The notes beneath the pieces are model-generated. The model saw only the letters and a list, made by a program, of their open reading frames with translations, was not told the DNA's origin and ran no database searches. Positions 38,866 through 50,100 of a stretch of DNA of 50,100 bases are shown here, piece by piece (position 1 is the stretch's first letter; each line of letters starts with the position of its first letter). The DNA lies in contig JANFAH010000151.1 of assembly GCA_024663395.1 (NCBI GenBank), positions 1 through 50,100 on the forward strand. Direction: 5' to 3'. This DNA is from Pisolithus tinctorius (Eukaryota > Basidiomycota > Agaricomycetes > Boletales > Pisolithaceae). The position numbers were made by a program, and so were the translations under genes.

Positions 38866-41671
38866 ATGAGCAAGTCCGCTTCCCGATATCTGGATATTTC
38901 TGCGCGGAGAACGAAGAGGACGAAGAGGAACGAACTAGACGACGAAGCTAACCGTTGTCCAAGGGTGACCGAGATACCTCCGTCGGGGCGTGCAAATTTA
39001 ACTCAACAGCTTGAAAGCCTTTTTCGTCGCTATGGTGGTGAGGGGAGTGCAGAAGGGTCGAGGGCGAAGGCGCATCAGCAGGGCCCAGTTCGCAGTGTCG
39101 AAGGTCGTATGGAGGCGGGTACGAATCGGACTCAGCCAAGAGTATTCAAGGTTGTGCTGCCCTCTGGTACGTCCTGTCTCCTCTTCACTCCTTTGCTTGG
39201 GAACTCACCTGGTCTCCATTAGCTCGTTCTGCAGGATTCGTCCTCCAGCACTTCAAGCTGGAAGGCCTAAAATGCAAGACTTTCCATTCGGTCCCTCGCC
39301 ACATTTATGTGGAAGCTCCCAGCGCACAAGACGTCCGACTCAGGCTTCCCCCTTCACGCCAATCTTGTCCCACAGATCATGCCAGTACCAATGGAAGAAA
39401 TGGAACCCTTTGCACAGCCCAGCGACATACCTGTTCACTCTTGGGTTCCTTGTTAACAAGTGGTCTCAAGAACGAAATTGCCTATGTAAAGCGCATCGAA
39501 GGCGACTCAGTGTACCTTCTCGTCGTTCCTTGGAATTTGCCCTACATCTCCGGTGGTGAGAACTCTGCGGCCCACTGGGAGCTTTTTGACGTGGACCTGG
39601 CCTGCCAACATGGCCTGGAGGTAATCCTTACCCCAGTCCGAGGGGCGTACTATTGCCCACTGCCTCCAGTCTCAGTACCACTGCGGCCTTCTTCACAGGC
39701 GTTTTCAGAGGCATAACGTCGAGCTGGTGAGCTTGCCTACTCCTGAGCAAATTGCATGGTTCGTCGTGTTGGACGTGGATCCCACTTTGGTTGCACGTAC
39801 CTTGACTCGTTTCTCCGCTCAAAAGTGGCAGGTAGGAGATTGTGGCAAGATTCAGGCTGGGGAGTTTGTCAACGAGGTAGCATACGTCGCGATGGATGTC
39901 CAAGGTGAATCAGTGATTGTTCGTTTGGATAATCCTACTCCGGAATTGCCTACATCTCTGGAGATTTCAATTCACGACTTCAAATGCAAGTTTCGCAGTG
40001 GCGATTCAGTAGACATCATTGCCCCCTCATCGTGGCTTTGAGGGCATGGTACTCAGTGTCGACGTGATCGAGGACATGGCTCTTTTGTGTGGCAACAGCG
40101 GACAACAGGCAAGTCAGGGTATTCAGTAAAATCCTTTGCTAATGCTTGCTCATAGATGGACGTCCCTACGATCTTCCTAGCATCACACAGAGTGCTGCTG
40201 AGCTATCCCAACCGAGACCCCCACATCAACTGCGACACCATCCCCCAGTTGAAGAGCACTTCATAGAGCCTGGGGACGCGGTATGTATCATCAGCACCCT
40301 ACAGGGGCCTCGCAGGCCGAGTGCAATACTTCTCCGCAGCCTCAGACAAATATGGGTCATGTGGCACATCGAAAAGGCATTTGACGACGAAGATGCCAAG
40401 GGGGACAAAGGCAAGTCCAAGGCTCAAGTACCAGAGGTTCCTGGTAAGGACAGCGACAGCGATGGGGCTGACGATGAGGAGGTGATCATTGTCAGCTTGG
40501 ACGATGTCCAAGTGACAGCTCGACCAACCTGCAGTTCTCGAAGGAGAAGGGGTGGGACATTTCTAAAGGCGACCTAATACAAGTCATATGGGGTCCTGCT
40601 GTAGACGTCGAAGGAGTTGTTCGCAGCGTCGACCTGATCACGCAACCCTTACACTGGAGTCTGAAGATGGTCCATGGGTACGTGGTTCTACTTTGCCTGT
40701 CATCCCATCTCTAAAGGCGTCATAGCACAACATCCCTATTAATTTCTGCGCTAAATTAAGGGACTACTCCCTTTGTGATGCAGAACGACATATTGGATGT
40801 GAAGTATGGATCATCTCGGGTCCGAATAAGGGATACAGTGGGACGCTGCGATCAGTAGGCCAACTTCGTGTATGGTTGCAATCCATTCCGGCACCATGAC
40901 GTTCAAAAATACTGCAGTTGCCTCCAGGTAAGTCACTTCATTGCTAGGGGTCATGCGCTGATATTTCCTTTTTAGATTTGGCATCTTGCTTGATGGGACA
41001 CCACTAGGTCCCTCGCGCTTGGCAGCATTCAACCATATGCGACAGAGGTGTTTCATAACTCAATCTCAATGTCGCAGCACCACTCCGCCTCCGCTGCCAA
41101 GCGAAAATCCCTCAGCGGATCCAGGTCCAAGCAACCCCTGGGTCACCACTCCCGATGATGTCAATCGCAACGTCGCAGTGAGCAGGACGACAAACCATTG
41201 ACTACGGTACGTCAATTCTCTCCCCCCTCTCGCTACACATTCTCTTGACTTTGTTGTTTAGGATGTGTCTTGGCTCTTTGACAACGACTTTTGTAACTTC
41301 AGCAAGTGGCATGTCTGCTTGAGAGTCGGGCTTGCCTACAATCGTGGGACCCTGGGCAAGTGGGTGGTTCGCACCACCATTCCGGATCGTTTCTTTTCGG
41401 AGAAGCATGGCGTGGCACCTCCTGGGCATGTGTCGGTTACTGACCTCAAGCACGGTAAGCACCATCATCGAACACCACACTATTCCGGCATGCGACTTGT
41501 CCCCCCAACCCGACAAGTACTGGTCAGTTCTGCCTAATACTGAAGGGCGCGCTCCAAGGCGAAATTCACCGCATCAATAAATGTCAAACTAAGAAATCCC
41601 CGAAAGGGGTGGTATTAGAGGATGGGACTCAGCTTCCGTTACGTGATGTTTGCCTGGTCGTTGCTGCATGA
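38866..41671 (+). pseudogene. Spt5-like NGN/KOW family gene, multi-exon, decayed
   Basis: From ATG 38866 an early shift leads to an acidic stretch (AENEEDEEERTRRR) as in Spt5 N-termini. HIYVEAPSAQDVRLRL near 39300 resembles the NGN domain; KNEIAYVKRIEGDSVYLLVV near 39470, then QVGDCGKIQAGEFVNEVAYV near 39830, and EEHFIEPGDAVCIIS near 40260 resemble successive KOW modules. The C-terminus has VSWLFDNDFCNFSKWHVCLR (about 41265) and VVRTTIPDRFFSEKHGVAPP, and in another frame VVLEDGTQLPLRDVCLV to a stop at 41671. The family, related to transcription elongation factor Spt5, is amplified in Agaricomycetes. Several frame changes cannot all be introns, so this copy is probably dead. Confidence 0.55.
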
Positions 41672-42130
41672 CTGATTGATGCCACAAGGTAGGTCTTTCA
41701 GCCTAATCATAATCAATTTACTGACATTTCGTCAGTGCTTCTCGTATAGTCGCATCATATAGTTATCGATTTGACTATGTATATATTTTGACATAATTTA
41801 CCTTTGACACAAGCATCTTTACAAGTTTATCACATCCTGTATGTACTATGCCTGGGAGAGAGGAGCTCCAGCATTAGTACATGGATTAGTATCTCGGACC
41901 ATCCTAGTATAGAGTGGAGCGGAAGGGGCACTAGGGGGCTAACATGTGTCATGTTAGCGGGAGGGGTGGCAGGGGAGCGAAGTGAGGTGTATTTCCTGGG
42001 GGGATGCGGTCAGCGTGGTTAACTTCACGTTGATTGCAGAGGGCGCCACTGGTATTCAAGGTAATTCTCTACTCGATCTCAATACGCTCCAACATGTCCA
42101 TTGTAGACAGCATACGTTCAAGTAAAATCA
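41672..42130. other. No gene recognised
   Basis: AT-richer spacer between the convergent Spt5-like and F-box remnants. Confidence 0.4.
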
Positions 42131-43520
42131 TCAATACTGGTATGGAATAATCGTGATCTCCACATTTTGTTGAGTGAAGGGGCAGAAAATAGCCTTGTAT
42201 CTATCGAGAGGGAGGGGTCTACCTGATGCGATACGCAGCATGCGAACATTAGGAAATGCTCTAAGCCAAGGGCCGCAGTGACCCTGAAAAACAGTTAGAG
42301 GCAACAAAGTAAGTGCAGAGAAGAACTTACAATTGCTCGAAGACATCTGGAGTACTAAGGATTGGGTGGATTCCCCTAAAAGTGAGGTCTCTCACAGGGA
42401 TTATGCACTTGTCAGTTATTGGGAATGTGACGAATGCTGCAAGCTCGTCGGCGGAAGTGATCATGGGCATTGAGATTTCAAGATGGGAAAGACGTGAGGT
42501 ATTCTGCACACGACAAAATGTCAGAAAAGACATTTTGATTTCTTTCAGGATGGTAGGGATGAAATGTAATGTATAGGCATTGGAAGTCACTGGGAAGGGT
42601 AATTACCTTCAGAAGGGGGAGGATCCTGGTAGCGGTCCTGCGAGCTTTCGAAGGGAGTGAAGGACAGAACGAGGAGTGATATCTTCCACAGACATGGTAG
42701 GAAAGCCGCAATGGGAGATAGTTAGCTTGGAGATAGCCCGATGCGCATTAGACAGGTAGCAGGGCATCATACGGCAAGTCTGGTCCACCTCCAATTCAAC
42801 GAGGGAAGGTAGGTTTACCTTGCCAAGGAGTACCGCCCACTGTAAAGGACTTAGGCCTGTATTATTAAGCCGTAAAATGCCAGTGGAGCACTTCGCAGCA
42901 CAGAGAGGGTAAATCGGATAGAGTGTGGAAAAAAGAACATAGGCGACGAGATATTGAGAGATGTCAAGGTGCTTGGAAACAATTGGGTCATGCGAGGAAT
43001 ATGATCAAGCCACCAGAAGCACTGTGGCTACTTGCATGAAGTTCAGTGCACCTGGAGCCTAGTATACTTTCTAGCAGAGAACCAAATATGGGGGACATGC
43101 CCGTCGGATCAATATATAAGTGCAAGTGCACTTGACAGACTGCTTGCATATCCTTGAGGGAGTCGAAGAATGCACACATTGCACCTAGCTTCCATCTGCT
43201 TAATGTTTCATTAAGGAAGAGTGCAAACACCACCTAATTGTCGCCTGCTTAATGTTTGCGAAGACCTGAACCACAAAGTCTTCACTGGTTTAAATGCAAC
43301 GTGCCTCCACACAGGGAGGGCATTACAAACTACCTCATTCACATCCAGCCAACCAGCAATCGGCAGCCTGAAGCCTACCGAGACAAGATAACAATGACCA
43401 GCAACATTGTAGTCGTTGGGATACTTGGGACAACCTTCGAAGTGAATCTGTGTCCAACAGGTCCACAATTTCCAGTAGCAGTTCATCTGGAACTCGCGAC
43501 AGATGGCAATCTCGGGGCAC
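42131..43520 (-). pseudogene. F-box protein gene, fragmented
   Basis: The first recognisable exon (43520 downward) encodes LSRVPDELLLEIVDLLDTDS followed by LRRLSQVSQRLQ, a clear F-box (substrate adaptor of SCF ubiquitin ligases). No ATG precedes it in frame. Downstream pieces in several frames, VVCNALPVWRHVAFKPVKTL (about 43290), FFDSLKDMQAVCQVHLHLYI (about 43160), SRLSHLEISMP (about 42480) and FPNVRMLRIASG (about 42240), fit the irregular leucine-rich part of basidiomycete F-box proteins. Short introns or lesions separate them; I could not build one continuous model. Confidence 0.55.
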
Positions 43521-44099
43521 CTCCTAGATGCTATGAGGAAAGGTCAAATCTTGACATTGCTGGCCACTTACATATTTTGCGGGGAGCCCCATGGCATCGT
43601 CTTCTGCTGTGCACTTGGGAACCCCCCAAATGACTGCATGAGAGGTTTCGCACCAGGATCTGCCTTGCGACCGCATATGGGTGGCTGGCGGGAAGTACCC
43701 CTCACCTTTTTGTAAGGTGGTCCCGGGTATCTTCTACTTTGCATTTGGGAACCGCCCACACAAATTCTTCTGTTAGCATACCATTTAGTAATAAGAGTGA
43801 GAAAATATCTAGTACACACCAGCATGGCTTCACACCTGGTGATGTTGCGCCAGCTAACCCATTAAATACGCAGAGGACACCAGAGGCTTTATCAGACAAC
43901 ACAATAGACTACCTAACTTGACACTGCATTTGGTCGCCTACTGCAACAAAAGTTGCCAGAATTCAGGAACTCTCAATATCAACCTTGCCATCCGGTCGCC
44001 CTCATTTGATTGTAATAGTGCTCGTCACCCACTTACGTCACTACATCCAAATTGCAGTAACAGCTGATGGGCCTTTTGTTTGACACGTAATATTCCAGA
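43521..44099. other. No gene recognised; small duplication
   Basis: Two related segments read gcacttgggaaccccccaaa (about 43611) and gcatttgggaaccgcccaca (about 43741). Otherwise nothing is supported. Confidence 0.4.
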
Positions 44100-45282
44100 A
44101 AACCGCAATATCGCATTGGAGGACAACTAAAAATTAATCGTGGCAGCTAATGAACGACCTAAAGATGCTTAGTTGATTGATTAAACATGTACACGGGGTT
44201 AGTACGGACCTGCCAGTAGTAACGGGTATGCAGTGTCGGAAATACACCTGAATACATGACTAATTTGAGGGATCTTCCACAGGGGGGGAGGGGATTCTTT
44301 GATGGAAAATTGATGCGTTTTTTGTGTTTGACATGCGTTAGTTATTAAATGCGTCGCAAAAATGGGTGACTTACTTTGCGAAAACAAAAGAAAAGAAAAG
44401 AACCGACATAATCGCCACGTCACAGCAAGATACGCATCAGCAACGATGGTAACGGACCTGGATGTATATGGTTAACTGGAGCAGCTGTAGATTGTTCGAC
44501 TCATCGGATGCTTAAATCGATGACAGCCGCAGTATGAACTACCGTCGATAGCAATCATTTGAAGTTTAGGTTTTGCATTGACGGTCGCATCGCACTGTCA
44601 TCGCAGACTACTATGAATATTGATCTAATTCTAGTTCTAATTGCAAAGGCTACTATCAATATTGATGTAAATCTAATTCTAATGCTACGGTGTCTAACTA
44701 GAGTGGTGGGCTGCGAGCGAAGATGGTTAATAGAATGAAGTATTGAGAAGCGACTTACCTGTCGGTGGTGGAAAGAGGGAAAAGGTGTTCGTGAGAAAAG
44801 TCATCGTTGATATACTGAACGCAACTCACGATCACGTGGTAGCCGCAGCAAAGATCACCACCACTAAACACAGCACGTGATTGTGAGTTGCGTTCAGTAT
44901 ATCAACACACTTTTCTCAACACCTTTTCCCTCTTTCCACCACCGACAGGTAAGTCGTCACTTCTCAATACTTGGCATTCTATTAACTGTCTTCGCTCGCA
45001 GCCCATTAGTGTTAGACACCGTAGCATTAGAATAATTATTATATCAGTATTGATAGTAGTATGTAGTATTTGCGAAGATGGTGCGATGTGACCGTCAACG
45101 AGTTAAACATTCGACATGAGCCGAATAATCTATAATACGAGTGTAGACGAAGATATAATAAAATTGCGTATGCACATTCAATAAAGATAAGCACAGTGTA
45201 CGCTGTTTACTTGGTTATCAATCTGACTACATACCCCTAGACCATTCTTCCATCCTGTTGTCCACATCAAAAGACACCGCTA
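44100..45282. repeat. Palindromic element, copy C: both arms
   Basis: Left arm about 44490-44838 and right arm 44874 to about 45230 are inverted repeats around two CACGTG sites (44833-44838, 44874-44879). Here the left arm carries the extra block that copy B has in its right arm, so copy C is inverted relative to B. The upstream part contains a remnant of the copy A/B left flank (gattaaacatgtac) with other sequence inserted. The right edge ccatcctgttgtccacatca is shared with copy B. Confidence 0.82.
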
Positions 45283-45370
45283 AAGTTCGTACATGTCAAC
45301 TCTACATCTCTTACTGAAATTCGATCATTAAATCATTCTCCACAGTGGCTTTCCTATGATCTGCCTTTGG

Positions 45371-46746
45371 TCAGTCAGTATTAAGTTGATTGGATAGGCG
45401 GTAACTAACCGCAACATCGTAGGCGAGCTTCACCGCAAGGCAATGGTGAGTAGTTGCATTAAGAATTGTATTGTGGCACGTATAGCCCCGAACAGGGCCT
45501 GCAACGAGCTTTCTTTCTTCCCTGGCCGCGATTGCAAATCCCTCTTCGGCTTTTTCCAGACTGTTATCGTATTGTCCGTCGTTATTGGAAGACGCGCAAC
45601 GATCCCTGTATGATCCTCTCCATCGTATGTCTGGTACATGTGGGTGTAAGATGGTTTCTACATTTATGGGGATGCTCACCGTAATTGTCTGTGTCCATGC
45701 CGTCCTTGAGTGCCGTAGCACCTGTCGCTTGGTTCCAGTATTCATTTCGAAGATATATACTAACCCATTATCAGATCCCCCAATGATCGTCGTGCCTCCT
45801 CGCAAAGGCTACTTGTTTGGGGTACGTTTTTAGCGGTTTGGTATCGTACGTCCTTATGCAGCTTCCGTCATTCAGTCGATGTAGGCTAAATCCACTTATA
45901 GCATTGTCTATGATGAATAAACTTCCCGTCTTGTCGACACATGCAGAGCCCCTAAGTACAGGTCAGATCGATTGGTTTGCTGAGACTGAAGATCTCTTAC
46001 TCACGTTGTCATTCCTGTAGACCTTGTTTCGATGACCATCCTGTTGCTTTAGAACATGGCTTGCAAAGGGCAATCTCATTAGATCTGTATTCGCGAGTCT
46101 CGGGCCTATCGTCTTACATGTCTCCATCATACATCATCCAAAACTATGATGTCACAGCCTCGGAGGTACACAGCATGCGGAATGGACGTCGTTAACTCGA
46201 CGCTGAAGACATTTGACAGTCGATTCCTAGAATCTATTGTCCAGGTCTGAACTCGTTTGTCCCGTCGATTACACGATACGAGTTCCTGTGCCGTTACCTG
46301 CATCCGAAGCAATGGCCATGATTTCATGCCCCCCACTAATCCTCCTGGCAACTACTTCCTCGAATTCGACCACAGTATGTGGGCGCTGCCTCCAGATCAG
46401 CAAGTAGCCCAGTCCTGTCCCAGCACAAGGTTTCCTGTATACTGTCGTTTGTGCGAGCCAAGTAATAGTTGTAATGGGATCTTTGGGACTTCGCATCTGC
46501 GGAGGTTGGGGTAGCTGAACCTCTTTGCATAAGTCCCATACCCTCAGTCCATCGAAACCTGTTGGCTAATATGCATTGGATTCGAAATAACACTACTGAA
46601 TTCCTACCTCCACTTGCCAACAGTGTTCCAGAGTTCGACACCCTAGACAGAGGATCGCATCCTGGTGCCCCCACAAGCGGCACCCGAGTGCGTACTTCAT
46701 CGGCAACTTGAGAATAGAGCTGAATATCATCGGGTAAATTGTTCAT
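45371..46746 (-). pseudogene. WD40-repeat protein gene, fragmented
   Basis: From 46746 downward: SNSGTLLASGGRNSVVLF, then (about 46351-46127) RDKRVQTWTIDSRNRLSNVF and SVELTTSIPHAVYL, then (about 45805) TTIIGGSDNGLVYIFEMNTG and HSRTAWTQTITV. These are WD40 blades, and the GGSDNGLVYIF type is common in a mushroom WD40 family. The blades lie in different frames, and the C-terminal end (45639-45371) also switches frame, so the copy is a remnant. Scaffold function is a family-level statement only. Confidence 0.55.
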
Positions 46747-47615
46747 TGGTAAGGCAAAGTCATTGTCGATGTAAATATGTCATATCTGTTATTGTCTAAC
46801 AGCTGATTCGCATAATGTTGTAAAGGCATAACCTGAGCGTTGCTAATGCGACAATTTTATTATTATTGCGCCCTCACGATGGTGCCTACCATGGCTAATG
46901 GAGGTGCGTTTCCTCCTGACTATGACCATTATGACGTTGCCTATTATTTCAGGTGAGGTTTAATTGTAGGAAGAATGCCCGATCTGATTTTAATAAGGTG
47001 AACAAAAAGCTCAACTTGAAATAATGAAGTGGCACAACTAAATTACTACCATAACTACAATAGTAGATGCCTGTAACGACAATGGAGGTGCATTTGCCTG
47101 GCTGTGCTGGAGACTGATCAGATCTTTTCTTTTGAGCGATTACCTCCTCCAGACCCATTCTGTTCACCTGGGGCGATTATTGGCGATAGGCCCATACCTG
47201 CATGCATGTATGTGAGCATGCCTGTGATATGACTTATTTCCCGTATGGATGTGCCCGCATTTGACTGCCCGTTTTTGTCCGCTTTTGTTTGCCTAGTGCT
47301 GAACTCATTTTTTCCCTCTAACCTCATTCCAGATGTGCACTACATGTTGCTGTACTCTGTCGTGTCTGCTGATCCCGACCATGGACGCTTTTGTTCCATG
47401 TGACTTTCTATTGTCTTTCCTTTTTTTTTTGTTAGGGACTCATGGCACTGATCGCCTCCGATTTAACCCTCTAGGTCTCCAGTCACCGCAATTACTAACT
47501 CTAACCCATTTTCAATGCCAGGTGCATTTGGTATCCGTACGTGTATGCATTGGATTCCACAATGATAACTAACTGCAGCTACTAGGAGGAGAAAGCACAC
47601 AAACGTTGATAGGAC
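46747..47615. other. No gene recognised
   Basis: Spacer between divergently oriented remnants. Short frames only; a run of about 11 T lies near 47424. Confidence 0.4.
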
Positions 47616-50100
47616 ATGTCGCTTTTTGACGACGATAATGACAACGACTTCTGTTTGCAGATGGAAACCAGCAGCAATGCATCCGTCGAAGAACAGCTTA
47701 CCATCGGGCACAGTGAGGATGATGGCAATGGCATGTCCATTGCCAACTCGTGTACAGATGCTAGTTACAATGTGTCCTCCACAGACCAGCTTGCTGCAAG
47801 ATGTACCACATGCCAAAACCAGCAGAGCACAACACCACTGCTGGCATCGCCCCTAAACATGAGCCCCCGCATGCCTCAGCTTCCACCACACATACCGTGA
47901 CCACTACATCAGCACATCACAAGCGATGCAACAAGGGTGACGAACCATGGCCTATTGCGAAGTGTCGTAACAGAGAACTAGATTACTCCTACTCACTTCG
48001 TCAGCAACTCCGGGGAATGGGAGCAGAATTGAACCACCTGAAGGCCAAGTTATGTCTGAAAGGGTCGGTGAGTAGCCAACTCTAACCTACTACTTGTCAC
48101 TGGGGCTGATGGACTATCATGAACATGCCAGCGCGAACTTGCCACCCTTGAGAAGACTACACAAAACAGCCTTCTCACCGCAAAGAATGAGTTTGATTTG
48201 CAGAAGAAAGTTCTATCTGATATGTACTTTGCTTGCTACTCAAGAACAAGAGCTCTGCAGACTCCGGCATGAAATTCAGGTCAGCCATCACATATCACTG
48301 TCTTGGACTGTATTCATGTGAACCAAGGAGCATCACCAAGAGCGCAGTGTTTTGCGAAACCTCCAAGAAGAGGTTCAGGTGAGAAGTGCATAGCTTTACT
48401 TAGTATCACACTCATGTGTTCGAAAGGAAAACCACAGACAGCAGGAAACTCTTCTTAAATCTCATGACGGGCACTTACCATGCTCAGAGATGAAATTCAG
48501 GTATGCCATCCTCAGTGCTCTGTCAGGCCATTGCTCAATGAATGAAGGAACAACACCGTCAGCATGATACCTTACTGGCAGCTCAAAAGGAGGAGTTTTT
48601 GAGGTTCCAAAATGAACTGCAGGTGAGTCGTGTGGATCACTATACACTCCTGACAGTTTACATCACACTGAAGGAACGTGATCGACTACAGGAAATCGAG
48701 ATAGTGCAACATACTGCTGCTATGGAAGAGCACTTGCGATCAGAACTGAAGAAGGTTGGCATGATGTGGTGACGCTGCCAAGCAGAGAAAGAGAGGGAAT
48801 TAGCAGCAATGGTTCAACACAATATGCGACATAGACATGTAAGTGAACAAACTATGTAGTTTGTGGGCAATGCTGACTGCCCTCAGACAATTCAAACAGC
48901 ATCTCAAGCTGAACCAGCGCACTTTCCAGCTGAATCCGAGTCTCCTACCTGCCAGGACAACCAGCCGCAAACACCACGACAAGCGTCCACTGCACCACTG
49001 CCCCAGCATGCACGAACTCCATATTTGGACGCTATCAAGAAGATCAAAAAACCCGAGCAGCTTCACGAAGAACCCGCCTCATCAGCATGTCTCACGAGGT
49101 AAGTAAGGAAATATACGACTTGATATGAATATCTCACGATCAATAGCCTATTGACAATGAAGAGTTCCGATCTACTGCTTCAGAACCTGAGGTATCACAA
49201 GCAAACAACAGTGATTCTGTATCAATGGCGGAGGCATTGCCAAGGGGGTTGAAGCTGCGCTTTGGAAAGTACTTGGTGATGGTGCTATCACTATGCCACG
49301 AACAGGGCGGTCACAGCGTCACCTCGAAAACAAAAGGAGGTGGATAAAGAAGTGGAGATAGAGAAGGCTACAGAGCCACGAGGACATCGTGATCTTATAC
49401 TGGTAAGTGACATTGCTAATTCTGTTCATGTGCTAAACCAGCTGTGATAGAGTGAAGTCCGTCGCTTCTTCAAGGAAAAACTCAAAATAAGTCAGGACCA
49501 TGAATTTATTTTGAACGAAACGGCCCCCCCCGATGATGTCCATGCATACAAACAGAAGACGGTCCACCACCCGACATGGACTCACCAACTTTGATCTCAC
49601 GCAGGGCTATTCCTCGCCGTGGAATTCTTTCATCATCGACCACCTTCTTGACGAATTTCAGAGACGAGGCAATGAAGAACACTGGCCTGTAATGAAGTCC
49701 AATGATTATGTTGGAAATCCTATGTGAACACTACAGACGTCTATGCAACATGGCGGAAAGCTCAGCCATATTACAACAAAGGGCACAGTAGAAACTTCTG
49801 CTGAGATTGAAGAACGCTTGGTAGTGGAACGAACCCGGGTACTCAAAGAGGGCAGACAGACCACACGACGACGAAATGTAGGGCATTAATTTTGCTGTTT
49901 CATACCGGTAACTCAACCTGTTTTAGAAATATCAGTCGATGTGCCGTTCTCGAACATATGGTTGCTCTCAAGAAAGACTCCACGAATGGCGAAGGTGATC
50001 TCCTGCTTGGCAATGGCTCCTGCAGCTGATCCACACACTGGGCGAGCATGGGATGAGTTCCGAGGACAGCGACATTGACAACAACGTCATGACTATCCTC
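47616..50100 (+). CDS. Conserved agaricomycete hypothetical protein (GMSSEDSD family), runs off the window
   Basis: ATG 47616 (MSLFDDDNDNDFCLQMETSS) starts an acidic, Ser/Thr-rich N-terminus. Exons at about 47930-48068 (ELDYSYSLRQQLRGMGAELN) and 48131-48210 (ELATLEKTTQNSLLTAKNEF) begin a coiled coil that continues through tandem mini-exons to about 48750. After a Pro-rich exon (48842-49100) come FDLTQGYSSPWNSFIIDHLL, RGNEEHWPVMKS, AEIEERLVVERTRVLKEGRQ, an intron at about 49879-49925 and, to the window edge, AWQWLLQLIHTLGEHGMSSE and DSDIDNNVMTIL. The C-terminal half belongs to the same family as the gene at 14-15.4 kb (AMSGDESD). Frame changes near 48240, 48480 and 49600 suggest lesions, so it may be a pseudogene. 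Function unknown. Confidence 0.5.
48328..48751 (+). repeat. Tandemly duplicated mini-exon/intron units encoding a coiled coil
   Basis: Exons 48328-48378, 48427-48500, 48548-48622 and 48674-48751 each follow an AAG acceptor, start GAR (Glu) and the first three end in E-[IVL]-Q before a GT donor. Introns are about 48-51 nt. The unit is about 100-125 bp. The second exon has lost one base relative to its neighbours. Confidence 0.6.

Noticed and set aside
1..50100. tRNA or rRNA genes
   Set aside because: Looking for B-box-like GGTTCGANNCC and rRNA core sequences by eye gave no convincing candidate. A covariance-model search would be decisive.

Overview
The window looks like an accessory, transposon-rich stretch of an agaricomycete (mushroom-forming basidiomycete) genome. 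Short introns of about 47-80 nt with GTRNGY donors and CTNAY-like branch points, Ty3/gypsy pol genes, a Tnp2-type transposase, and fragments of families typical of these fungi (TPR repeats with the RPPGHPD-like signature, WD40, F-box, GYF, Spt5-like NGN/KOW) all point there. The order within Agaricomycetes cannot be resolved.

Layout. 1-10191: a nearly complete Ty3/gypsy element on the minus strand (here G1), cut by the window at its 3' LTR and inserted in a GYF-domain gene fragment (10192-10969). 11.3-18.2 kb: plus-strand repeat-rich hypothetical genes, a decayed TPR fragment and one open hypothetical gene. 18607-27978: a second, diverged Ty3/gypsy element on the plus strand (G2), with a fully open pol but frameshifted gag. 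28.0-32.4 kb: a decayed Tnp2-type DNA transposon. 32.8-45.3 kb: three copies of a large palindromic repeat, interleaved with decayed hypothetical, Spt5-like and F-box genes. 45.4-46.7 kb: WD40 remnant. 47.6 kb to the end: a second member of the hypothetical family seen at 14-15.5 kb, with tandemly duplicated mini-exons.

Most interesting. Both retroelements carry, between pol and the 3' LTR and in antisense to gag-pol, an intron-containing gene. Each spliced product has a Zn2Cys6-type cysteine cluster (C-x2-C-x6-C-x7-C-x2-C-x6-C) followed by a short C-terminal coiled coil. G1 also contains about 48 copies of the heptamer CGGAATT/AATTCCG in about 10.2 kb (about 1.2 expected). Four of these are clustered upstream of the antisense gene and one abuts the LTR TATA box. 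Zn2Cys6 proteins classically bind CGG triplets, so a self-encoded regulator acting on its own element is a testable hypothesis.

Other signals. Every LTR-LTR difference in G1 (7/7) and in the aligned part of G2 (11/11) is a CpG transition, and the two stop codons that break G1 are both TGA where related Arg codons are expected. Both elements place the slippery heptamer GGGTTTT directly before the gag stop, with pol in the -1 frame. A hairpin with a compensatory base-pair change sits 19-20 nt before the 3' LTR in both elements, with an extra copy in G2.
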